Notes under the pieces: model-generated
The model's input: the letters and a program-made list of their open reading frames with translations, nothing else
Database searches by the model: none
Told to the model about the DNA's origin: nothing
Translations under genes and position numbers: made by a program
Shown: positions 26,499 to 35,117 of the stretch, piece after piece
How the letters are laid out: each line of letters starts with the position of its first letter
Numbering within the stretch: position 1 is the stretch's first letter
From: Oscillospiraceae bacterium
GTDB taxonomy: Bacteria; Bacillota; Clostridia; Oscillospirales; Ruminococcaceae
Direction: 5' to 3'
Assembly (NCBI GenBank): GCA_009781425.1
Contig: WQYC01000012.1
Coordinates: 1-60,775 of the forward strand
Length of the DNA stretch: 60,775 nucleotides

Positions 26499-29400
26499 AT
26501 GAAAAAGCTTATTGCGTCGGTTCTTATATTATTAATATTTCTGCCGTACGCGACTGCTTTTTCAAGCGCAGGTGCGCAGAGCGCGGGCGACGGAACAGCC
26601 GCAAATCCGTTCGTAGTTCACAACGAAGCAGATTTACGCGCTGTCGGGCGCGGCAGAGCGCACAACGGCAGTACATGGGGGCTCAACCACCACTACAGAA
26701 TGATGGCGAATATCACCCTTACGGGTGATAACTGGACGCCAATCGGCGGAAGCTTTACGGGTGGGTTCGACGGCTTCGGATATGCAATCTCAAACATGAT
26801 TGTAACCGGCGGTGACGGTCGGGGTATGTTCAATGAAATCGGCAGCGGCGGCATGGTCAGAAATGTCGGCATATACGGCTCAGTCAGCGGAAACAGCCGC
26901 GTCGGCGGCGTAGCGGGCGGGAACAGCGGGCTTATCCTTGACTGCTACTTCAACGGCGACATTGTCGGCACAGGACAGCACATCGGCGGCATTGCAGGAC
27001 AAAACAGAGCAGGCGGAATCGTCGAGAACTGCTACGCTAAAGGCACAGTTACCGCGACGAATCATGATGCGGGTGGGATTGTAGGCTTCACGAACAGCGG
27101 CGGCTCAACAAGAATCGAGAACTGCGCGGCTTTGCAAACAAGTATAAACGGAAACTCCGTCAACCGAATCACAGGCGGTACTGCGCGTAATAATAACTTT
27201 GCGTCTGCGGAAATGCTTGTAAACGGCAGCAGAATCACTACAGGCACACGGGATAATCAGCACGGCGAGAATATCACAAACGATAATATCGAAGAGGTAG
27301 AAAGAATTTTAGCCGGAGCTTCAAGGATTTTCGATATAAACGGCTTTGTAACTATGCACGGTCAGGGAACGCAGGCGAACCCTTTCCGAGTTACGCAGGA
27401 GAATATAAGACATTTTAATACCTATGCAAATACGACAAACGGATTGTCAGCGCATTATGTGCTGATGGAGAATGTTACGCTCGGAAGCGGAAACTGGACA
27501 TCAATCGGCACAGCCGCTGCACCCTTCAGAGGCTCGTTCGACGGTAAGCGGCATACAATCAGCAACATAAATATCAACTTAGGGGGAACAAGCGGTGTCG
27601 GTTTTTTCGGGCATACCGTGAACGCACTGATTGCAAACCTCGGGCTTGTTAATATAAATATCCGCGCTTCAGATGATATCGGCGGGCTTGTAGGAATCAG
27701 CGGAACAGGCACTGTGATTCGTAACTGCTTTGTTACGGGAACTATTACGAGATGGCAAACATGGAACGCTAACGCCGGCGGGATTGTCGGACTCAACAAC
27801 GGTATAATCGAAAATTGTTTTGCTGAGGTTACTGTAAGCGGCGGAAACCGTACAGGCGGCATAGCGGGAACTCACGCAGGCGGCGCGATTTTCAACACTG
27901 TTGCATTAACCGAAAGCTTGTTAGTGGCGAACAACGGGATTGGGCGGATATACGGCGAGCTTCGCAATAATGCGGAGGTGCTGAACAACTACGCCTTTGC
28001 AGGAATGTTACTGAACAGCAGCAAAGTAACCGACGGCGCATTAAACAACAGGCACGGCGCGGATATTTCAGATGCGAATGTTTTACTTGTTCAAGCGATT
28101 TTAAACACAGCATCGGCGAGTCCGCCGAACGTAAATGATTATATATTCGCTGACGGCTCGAAGAATAATCCGTTTTTGATACGCAATGAAGCCGATTTGC
28201 GTGCTGTCGGGCGCGGAGGAATGCGTGACGGCGGCGTTTGGGGGCTTGACGGCAATTATGTATTAATGGCGGACATTACGCTCAGAGACGGGAACTGGAC
28301 GGCAATAGGTACGTCTGCCGCGCCCTTCACCGGCGAATTCAACGGTAACAGGCACACAATCAGCAATATGAATATCAACATAGGCGGCAGTGAACAGGGC
28401 TTCTTCGGAGTTATCCGAAACGCCGTAGTTGAAAATCTCGGACTTATAAATGTAAATATTTCCGCAATCAGCAATACCGGCGGTATAGCCGGAGTAAGCG
28501 AAGCTGACAGCATAATACGAAACTGCTTTGTTACAGGTACAGTCGAAGGCAGGGTGGACTGGAGCGTAAATATCGGCGGTATAACAGGCTTTAACAATGG
28601 TATAATCGAAAATTGCTATACGACAGCTACTGTTATCAGCGGAAGCGCACGCGGAGGCGGCATAGCGGGAACTCACGCAGACGGTTCAATACGTAACACG
28701 GTTGTTTTAAGCCTGAGCATAGATGTGGCTAACAGCGATATCGGGCGTATATTCGGTGACCATCGCAATAACGCGGAGGCTTTTAATAACTACGCGCTTG
28801 ATGACGTGCTTTTAAACGGAGAATTCGTAACCGACGGCACATCGACTAACAGACACGGCGAAGATATTTTCACCGGGAACGCATGGGCGGCGCAGATGAT
28901 TTTAACCTCCGCTTCTGATAATCCGCCTGATTTAAGAGATTACGGCATTGAATTCCCTTTGACCTTAGAAGAGTTAATAGAGCTTATCGAAGACGCATAT
29001 TGGCTCGTGGTTGACCTTGAATGGAAAATAAACCGCGGGGTTCAGCCGGAGGTGTTAGAAAGAGCAGAAGACGAAAACATTCCATTTGAAAGCATCAGAA
29101 ATTTTTATTTTGACGGCTTCGAGATTTTCGGTGCTGACTGGGATAAAATGTTTTCCGATAAAGTTTTCAGAGATGCGAGCATCGGGAGTTCGCGAAGCGG
29201 TAACGCGGAGCTGATAGACGAGTATTATTTTAATTTTTATGAAAATATAATCGGAACATGGGGCGTAAATAGAGCAGTTCCTGATTATTCAAGGCAGATG
29301 TCAGAGCTTGAATCGTATAACCGCGAGCTGCTGCTCGAGCTTCGCAGAGAATTAACAGAATTGAGGACGCAAATTTCACAATGGGAGATTGAATTATATA

Positions 29401-32060
29401 TTCTTGAAGAGCGCGAGTTTCTTGAAATATTTGAAAAAGAAGTTGAGAGAGACGGCTGGCTCGTAAACCATTTTAAATGGGAAGCGGAGTCATTAAAAGA
29501 GCTTTTTTCCTTGTCCTCAAGATATGAATACAAGCCCTTTGAAATGCTGGAAACGATGTACGCTCAGAATTTACGAGCATTCGGAGAGGATTGGGAGTTT
29601 ATTCTGAATAATGAAAGCTTTAGGGACGATGTCAGCTTGCGTGCTTTAATATGGGGAAGCGAATACAACAAAAATTTATGGAATGCGTACTCGGATTATA
29701 ATGCGTTGTTTGTAATTATCGGCGAATATGCAGAAATGGTTAATGCCGCTGTGTTGCCACTTGAATATGAATATAATTTAGCCAAGCTTCCGTATTTGCA
29801 TCTTTTAATGCGGCTTAACGATTTTTATGAGCAGAGGGGAGATGAAATCAACCCTGCTGAAAATATTTTCCTCTTGCTTGACAGCTACAGAGCCGAATTA
29901 TTTATTTTAAGATACGAAATAAGAGATACAGAAAAGCTGTTGGAAGAAGTAGAAAAAAAAGCTCTTGCCGGATATGAATGGCTTGAATCAAACTTAACCT
30001 TCAGAGAATTGGATTCACTTTTCAACTATCGTGATGGTTTTGATTCGCATTACTCTAACGGCGGTTTTGAAAAAAACCGTACTCTTCGTTATGACGAGGT
30101 GATAAGACAATATGACGAATATATAATAACTATAGCCCGTATTGATGAATTAAAAGAACCGATAACCGGAAAGTTAGACAGAATCGACGAGCTCGAGGAG
30201 CTAATCCGCAGATTAACTCGCGGTATCGAATACAGAAAAGCTATTTACGAACAAATTCTTGAGCTTGTTGCTATTCTTGATGAAGCGGCGGAAGCGGCGG
30301 GGCCGTATTTTAACAAAATCTACAGCTTCCATGCGGGAATGATTTCTTCGCTCGAAAACGCTCTTGAAACGTATGAATCCTATTTACCTAATGCAATTGA
30401 TGAAGAAGATAAAAAGGAGTTTGAAGAAGCCGTTCGGATACTGCGCGGGGCATTAAACATTTATCGTGATTATCCGGAGCAGTTAGTTAGTCTGCTATGG
30501 GAGCTTCTTGACGATTATATTGAAGAATGTGCATTTGCAGGCTTAGAGGGACAAATATATCTCGACGCACTTGAAAAATATCTTCCGTTCCTGTCGTTTG
30601 AAGAAATGCTGGGCTTGTACTACGCCGTTTACATCAAAGGATACACGGATACATACGGGTATTTAATTTTCAGAGGCGGAGGCGATTCATTTAGAATGAC
30701 AATGCTGAGTAATGATTTTTTAGAAATATCCTTCGCGATTAGAGGATATTTATTCAGCTATGTTGTTGATAAACATGATAGAGGAAATGTATTAATCGGG
30801 GATGAGCTCGCTTGGTATGGGTTTTATTTATCCCAGTTTCCGGTGACGCCGACTCTCCCTGATGCGGAATATTTAAACAATCTTCCTTATCATGTGAATG
30901 TTGCTTTGCTGACCTTCGCCGAATCATTAATCGGTTTTTTTGAAATCGCGGCAGGGACAGCGGTAATGTCCTACAACGGGACGCCTATGAAGCTTTTTGA
31001 TGCGTTTTTCCGCGCGCCCGCAATCGCGGCGGCTTTCTGGGGTATATTTATTATCGCGCTTGCTCTTGCCGTATTCTTCTCGATAATTGCGGTTACAAGG
31101 CACGCGGGTGATTTAAAAGCGGAAAAATCAATGGGTGCGATACTTACGCAAATTGGAAAGACGATGCTCATGCTCCTTATTATCCCCGCTGTAATCATAG
31201 GCTCTGTTCAGCTTGTTTCAACAGTTATGGAGCAGACAGACCGCCTCTTTCAAATGGCAAACGGTACGGATTCCGTGACGAAAGCTGTGTTCGCTATGTC
31301 AACGCTTAACGCGGGAATCGGTGAAAAGGAAGGCTCAAGCGGAAGCATAAACGCACCAATACGTCAGAAGTTCCTCACGGGGGAGTTAGATTATAAAAAC
31401 CAACAGCAGGTCGGGCGTTATTTCCGCCTTAACGACATAGATATAGGCATGAGCGTGATGGTTTCCGTTATATTAATTATTATGTACATTGCGCTGATTT
31501 GCATATTTATACTTCGTATATTTTATTTGATATTACTCTATATAATAAGTCCGCTTTTCGTTTCGTCAATGGTTTTAGACGACGGTATGCTCTTCAGAAA
31601 GTGGCGGGATTTATTCATTTCAAAGCTGCTGACGGGCTTCGCGCTTGTGATTTCGGTTAAGATGTTAGTTTATATTGTCCCCCCCGTGCTCACGGGAGGA
31701 ATTCGCTTCGGACCTGACGGCTTCGCCAGCGTAATTATAAAATTCCTGTTCATAGTCGGCAGTGTCTATGCGGTTTTAGCATCGGGAGGAATGATTACTA
31801 AAATCATATACCCCGAGGGTGAGGCTGACGAAGATATGGTCATAGGCGAAATGAAAGAAAAAGCTCTGTGGGCAGCCAACAAAGCCAAGGAAGCGGCAAA
31901 AGCCGCAGTCGAGCTCGCCGTAAATACAGGCAAGCTGTTAATCAGCGGCGACGCGTCAGGGTTAGTTAAGCAGGCGGCGCAAACAGCGAAGAAAGCCGCG
32001 GAAGCCGCCGCCGGTGCAGCCAAGCAGGTCGTTGAGGGTGGAGATAAAAATCAAAAATAA
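26499..32060 (+). CDS. Giant VirB6/TrbL-like channel protein fused to a GLUG-repeat, coiled-coil exodomain
   Basis: The 1853-residue protein starts with a signal peptide (MKKLIASVLILLIFLPYATA). Three homologous blocks of about 260 residues follow (about 27-810), each with NPF.V..EADLRAVGRG-type starts, [ND]W[T].IG....F.G.F[DN]G, then GLUG-type strands (GGIAG...IENCYATG). Such repeats occur in adhesins and M26 peptidases and should form a beta-solenoid. Next is a long Glu-rich helical/coiled-coil stalk (about 815-1400). The C-terminal about 350 residues are a VirB6/TrbL core: AAFWGIFIIALALAVFFSIIAVTRHAGDL, YIISPLFVSSMVLDDGMLFRKWRDLF, IIKFLFIVGSVYAVLASGG, then an Ala/Lys-rich tail. An adhesin-like exodomain joined to a secretion channel would put target contact and translocation in one chain. 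The reading frame is intact throughout. Confidence 0.88.
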   Translation: MKKLIASVLILLIFLPYATAFSSAGAQSAGDGTAANPFVVHNEADLRAVGRGRAHNGSTWGLNHHYRMMANITLTGDNWTPIGGSFTGGFDGFGYAISNMIVTGGDGRGMFNEIGSGGMVRNVGIYGSVSGNSRVGGVAGGNSGLILDCYFNGDIVGTGQHIGGIAGQNRAGGIVENCYAKGTVTATNHDAGGIVGFTNSGGSTRIENCAALQTSINGNSVNRITGGTARNNNFASAEMLVNGSRITTGTRDNQHGENITNDNIEEVERILAGASRIFDINGFVTMHGQGTQANPFRVTQENIRHFNTYANTTNGLSAHYVLMENVTLGSGNWTSIGTAAAPFRGSFDGKRHTISNININLGGTSGVGFFGHTVNALIANLGLVNINIRASDDIGGLVGISGTGTVIRNCFVTGTITRWQTWNANAGGIVGLNNGIIENCFAEVTVSGGNRTGGIAGTHAGGAIFNTVALTESLLVANNGIGRIYGELRNNAEVLNNYAFAGMLLNSSKVTDGALNNRHGADISDANVLLVQAILNTASASPPNVNDYIFADGSKNNPFLIRNEADLRAVGRGGMRDGGVWGLDGNYVLMADITLRDGNWTAIGTSAAPFTGEFNGNRHTISNMNINIGGSEQGFFGVIRNAVVENLGLINVNISAISNTGGIAGVSEADSIIRNCFVTGTVEGRVDWSVNIGGITGFNNGIIENCYTTATVISGSARGGGIAGTHADGSIRNTVVLSLSIDVANSDIGRIFGDHRNNAEAFNNYALDDVLLNGEFVTDGTSTNRHGEDIFTGNAWAAQMILTSASDNPPDLRDYGIEFPLTLEELIELIEDAYWLVVDLEWKINRGVQPEVLERAEDENIPFESIRNFYFDGFEIFGADWDKMFSDKVFRDASIGSSRSGNAELIDEYYFNFYENIIGTWGVNRAVPDYSRQMSELESYNRELLLELRRELTELRTQISQWEIELYILEEREFLEIFEKEVERDGWLVNHFKWEAESLKELFSLSSRYEYKPFEMLETMYAQNLRAFGEDWEFILNNESFRDDVSLRALIWGSEYNKNLWNAYSDYNALFVIIGEYAEMVNAAVLPLEYEYNLAKLPYLHLLMRLNDFYEQRGDEINPAENIFLLLDSYRAELFILRYEIRDTEKLLEEVEKKALAGYEWLESNLTFRELDSLFNYRDGFDSHYSNGGFEKNRTLRYDEVIRQYDEYIITIARIDELKEPITGKLDRIDELEELIRRLTRGIEYRKAIYEQILELVAILDEAAEAAGPYFNKIYSFHAGMISSLENALETYESYLPNAIDEEDKKEFEEAVRILRGALNIYRDYPEQLVSLLWELLDDYIEECAFAGLEGQIYLDALEKYLPFLSFEEMLGLYYAVYIKGYTDTYGYLIFRGGGDSFRMTMLSNDFLEISFAIRGYLFSYVVDKHDRGNVLIGDELAWYGFYLSQFPVTPTLPDAEYLNNLPYHVNVALLTFAESLIGFFEIAAGTAVMSYNGTPMKLFDAFFRAPAIAAAFWGIFIIALALAVFFSIIAVTRHAGDLKAEKSMGAILTQIGKTMLMLLIIPAVIIGSVQLVSTVMEQTDRLFQMANGTDSVTKAVFAMSTLNAGIGEKEGSSGSINAPIRQKFLTGELDYKNQQQVGRYFRLNDIDIGMSVMVSVILIIMYIALICIFILRIFYLILLYIISPLFVSSMVLDDGMLFRKWRDLFISKLLTGFALVISVKMLVYIVPPVLTGGIRFGPDGFASVIIKFLFIVGSVYAVLASGGMITKIIYPEGEADEDMVIGEMKEKALWAANKAKEAAKAAVELAVNTGKLLISGDASGLVKQAAQTAKKAAEAAAGAAKQVVEGGDKNQK
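26577..28935 (+). repeat. Three diverged ~800-bp coding repeats (GLUG-type solenoid)
   Basis: Units begin near 26580, 27350 and 28140. The first and third are closest, both encoding NEADLRAVGRG; the second and third both encode FFG..N[AL][VL][IV].NLGL[VI]N[VI]NI and IRNCFVTGT[IV]. They are internal duplications inside the giant channel gene. Confidence 0.8.
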
Positions 32061-32083
32061 ATATTATTATTTAGGAGGAAAAA

Positions 32084-34717
32084 ATGCGAATTATCCCAAA
32101 AAACACTCGTGTACGCATAGAATTTTTCAAGGGACTTGATTTATCGGACGCGATAATCGGGTTGGTCGGCGTTGTATTTTTAGTAATTCTGTTTACATCG
32201 AATATTCCGTTCAGATACTGGATGATGCTTGGTGTAGTGACGGTGTTCGCTTTCTTGATGCTGAGAATGGATAATCAAAAGGTCTACGTCATGGCAATCC
32301 ATTTAATCAAGCACTTAGCTTTGCCGCGGCTGTATGAGAAAAACGCCGCAAAGAAGAGCAACGACATGAAGAATATTATTCCGTTCACGAAAATAGAAGA
32401 CGGCTTTATTGAATACGGCGGCGATTATTTCGCGCAGGTGGTAGAGGTTCCGTCAGTAGAATTTCGCTTTTTCAGTCAAGCTCGGCAGAATAACGTCATA
32501 GACCGCGTTCTCGGTGCGGTACTGCGGCAATCCGGCGACTTAATGGTTAACATCGTTAAGATTGACCGTCCGCTTAATTATGACGCGAGCATAGCCTCCG
32601 AATACAGTAAAATCGAAAACCTGAAGAAGTCTTACATAAACGGTTTGTTCGATGAAGATGAGCTTACCCGCCGCGTTGAAATCCTGTATGAGCGCATAGA
32701 GGACTTAGAATGGCTCAACAAGGAGGAAAAAGTAATTTCCCCGCACTATTACTTAGTGTTTTACGACAGGGATAAAAAAACTCTTTCTGAATTAGCCAAG
32801 TCAGCGAGCGATATGCTTTCGTCCTATGATATGAACACGCATATTTTAAACGACGCGGAGCTTGCAGCTTTTTGCAAGTATAACTATACTTATGATTTTG
32901 ACGAACGCGAAGCGGAAAATCTTCAGACTGATGAAATAATCGACTGGATAATTCCGCAGAGAGCCGAGCTGCTCACCTTGCGTCAGATAATAGACGGCGT
33001 GAACATAAGCACGCTCCATGTTAACAATTATCCTACTGCTGTCACTAACGCCTGGGGATACAGAATATTTAATATCCCGAATACAAAAGTGATTATGAAA
33101 ATAAAGCCTATGGATAAATTCAAATCGGTGCGCCGTATCGACCGTGCCATCGACGAGCTGCGCGGTCAGCGGGATACAACAGGGAAAACCAGCCGTTTAA
33201 TAGAGCTTGACGAGCATATAGAAACGCTTACCGAGCTGCTGTCTTTACTGCAAAATGATACAGAAACGCTGTTTGAAGTAAATATGTTTGTAACTGTTTA
33301 CGACCGGACTCCGGGCGAACGGATTTCCGCCAAGAAGAAGGTAAGACGCTTACTGAGCGAGGAAGGCTTCCGCTGTAACGATTTAATGCTCAGGCAGTTC
33401 GACGCTTTCGTGGGAAGCGGGATTTCCGCTTATGACCCTATTCATAAAGAATCACGCGGAATTCACTCAACAAGTGTCGCCGCGGTTTTCCCGTTTGTTC
33501 ACAGTCAATTGCACGACCCCAAGGGCGTTTTGATTGGCGACAACGGAGAAACGCCTGTCTTAATCGACTTTTTCAAGCGTGACCACAATCACGTAAACAG
33601 CAACATGGTCATTATCGGGAAATCGGGAAGCGGTAAGAGCTTCGCGACGAAGACGATTCTCGCGAACTTAGCCGCTGAGGACAGCAAGGTGTTTATACTT
33701 GACCCCGAAAATGAATATTCGGGAATCGCTAAAAAAATGGGTGGCAAGGTCATTGACGCGGGTAGTGCGAAAACAGGGCGATTGAACCCGTTCCATATTG
33801 TGCCGAGCGTAGATGAGGAAGACGACGAAAGCGGCGAGTTTTCAAGCTTTTCAGCTCACCTGCAGTTCTTAGAGGAATTCTTCAAGCAAATTATTCCCGA
33901 TATAAATGCAGACGCTATGGAAACGCTCAATACAAGCATAGCGCGAACTTATGAAAACAGGGGAATCGACAGCGAAACCGACTTAGCCGCGCTGTCGCCG
34001 AGCGACTTCCCGACGTTTGATGACTTGTACGATATACTCATGATTTCGTTCCAGTCGAACAGCAGTGAATACGGCAAGCAGAACCTGCGCGTGCTTTTAA
34101 CTCACGTTTCAAAATTCGCGGGAGAAGGGCGCAACGCCCGTTTATGGAACGGTGAAGCTACTATTTCTACTAAAGAAAACTTTGTTGTGTTTAACTTCCA
34201 GTCGCTTTTAGCGAACCGCAACAATACCGTGGCTAACGCGCAAATGCTTCTTATTTTGAAATGGTTAGACAATGAGATTATCAAAAACCGCGATTATAAC
34301 CTGAAGTATAACGCCGCCCGGAAAATAATCATCGTAGTTGACGAGGCTCACGTATTTATAGATACGAAGTTCCCGATTGCGTTAGACTTTATGTTCCAGA
34401 TGGCTAAGCGTATCAGAAAATATAACGGTATGCAGATTATAATTACGCAGAACATAAAAGACTTTGTAGGAAGCGAAGAAATCGCAAGAAAATCGACAGC
34501 AATCATAAACGCAAGCCAGTATTCATTTATTTTCGCGCTTGCTCCGAACGATATGCATGACTTATGCAAGCTTTATGAAAAAGCGGGAGCAATCAACGAA
34601 AGTGAGCAGGAAGAAATCATAAATAATCCGCGCGGTAACGCATTTGTTGTAACCAGTCCCATGAACAGGACACGAATCAGCATAACCGCCTCGGAAGATT
34701 TACAAAAACTATTTTAA
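32084..34717 (+). CDS. VirB4-family type IV secretion ATPase with fused N-terminal PrgI/VirB3-like membrane segment
   Basis: The 877-residue protein has an excellent ribosome site (TTAGGAGGAAAAA). Residues about 15-75 hold two hydrophobic helices (DAIIGLVGVVFLVILF and YWMMLGVVTVFAFLML) resembling the separate PrgI/VirB3 protein of other systems. The rest is a VirB4 ATPase: an N-terminal CagE/TrbE-type domain (about 95-480), then a RecA-like domain with Walker A IIGKSGSGKSFATK (about 510-523) and Walker B IIIVVDEAHVFID (D753, E754), followed by QIIITQNIKDF. VirB4 powers assembly and substrate transfer and is the most conserved type IV secretion component. It follows the four channel genes by 23 nt and precedes the second STAS gene by 13 nt. 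Confidence 0.95.
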   Translation: MRIIPKNTRVRIEFFKGLDLSDAIIGLVGVVFLVILFTSNIPFRYWMMLGVVTVFAFLMLRMDNQKVYVMAIHLIKHLALPRLYEKNAAKKSNDMKNIIPFTKIEDGFIEYGGDYFAQVVEVPSVEFRFFSQARQNNVIDRVLGAVLRQSGDLMVNIVKIDRPLNYDASIASEYSKIENLKKSYINGLFDEDELTRRVEILYERIEDLEWLNKEEKVISPHYYLVFYDRDKKTLSELAKSASDMLSSYDMNTHILNDAELAAFCKYNYTYDFDEREAENLQTDEIIDWIIPQRAELLTLRQIIDGVNISTLHVNNYPTAVTNAWGYRIFNIPNTKVIMKIKPMDKFKSVRRIDRAIDELRGQRDTTGKTSRLIELDEHIETLTELLSLLQNDTETLFEVNMFVTVYDRTPGERISAKKKVRRLLSEEGFRCNDLMLRQFDAFVGSGISAYDPIHKESRGIHSTSVAAVFPFVHSQLHDPKGVLIGDNGETPVLIDFFKRDHNHVNSNMVIIGKSGSGKSFATKTILANLAAEDSKVFILDPENEYSGIAKKMGGKVIDAGSAKTGRLNPFHIVPSVDEEDDESGEFSSFSAHLQFLEEFFKQIIPDINADAMETLNTSIARTYENRGIDSETDLAALSPSDFPTFDDLYDILMISFQSNSSEYGKQNLRVLLTHVSKFAGEGRNARLWNGEATISTKENFVVFNFQSLLANRNNTVANAQMLLILKWLDNEIIKNRDYNLKYNAARKIIIVVDEAHVFIDTKFPIALDFMFQMAKRIRKYNGMQIIITQNIKDFVGSEEIARKSTAIINASQYSFIFALAPNDMHDLCKLYEKAGAINESEQEEIINNPRGNAFVVTSPMNRTRISITASEDLQKLF

Positions 34718-34730
34718 AAGGAGAATCATC

Positions 34731-35045
34731 ATGGGAAATAAGTTAGTTATCGAAAAAACAGAGGAAAAAACAAGAATCGTTCTGACGCTTGAGGGCAGGC
34801 TCGACAGCGAAACCGCACCCAAGCTGCAGGAGGAGATTTTAAAAGCCATCGAAGAATGTGAAGACGGCGTTGTTGTTGACATATTTAACTTAGGCTACGT
34901 GAGCAGTGCGGGGCTTCGTGTATTTTTAATGAGTGAAAAAAGGTGCAAAGCAGCGCAGAAAGCTCAAACAATACGCGGGGCGAACGAAGCCGTAAAGGAA
35001 ATTTTCGATATTACGGGTTTTGCAAGTTTTTTAAATATTATTTGA
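34731..35045 (+). CDS. STAS-domain anti-sigma factor antagonist, second copy, inside the secretion block
   Basis: The 104-residue STAS domain has EGRLDSETAPKLQEE and the phospho-acceptor loop GYVSSAGLRVFL (S58/S59). It is a clear paralogue of the product of 10647-10952, sharing GRLD.[TE]TAP.LQ.E, YVSSAGLRV.L and [FI]..TGFA. AAAAGGAG precedes it. Its place directly behind VirB4 and before the putative effector genes is unusual. It can be read as a feedback input: making the secretion machine also makes an antagonist that titrates the RsbW-like kinase. It could also report a secretion state to the partner switch. Both are inferences. Confidence 0.92.
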   Translation: MGNKLVIEKTEEKTRIVLTLEGRLDSETAPKLQEEILKAIEECEDGVVVDIFNLGYVSSAGLRVFLMSEKRCKAAQKAQTIRGANEAVKEIFDITGFASFLNII

Positions 35046-35117
35046 GCTGTAACTAAAATTAAAACGTATAACTATACAACACAACAAAAACAAAATTTGA
35101 AAAGGCGGTAAACAGAA

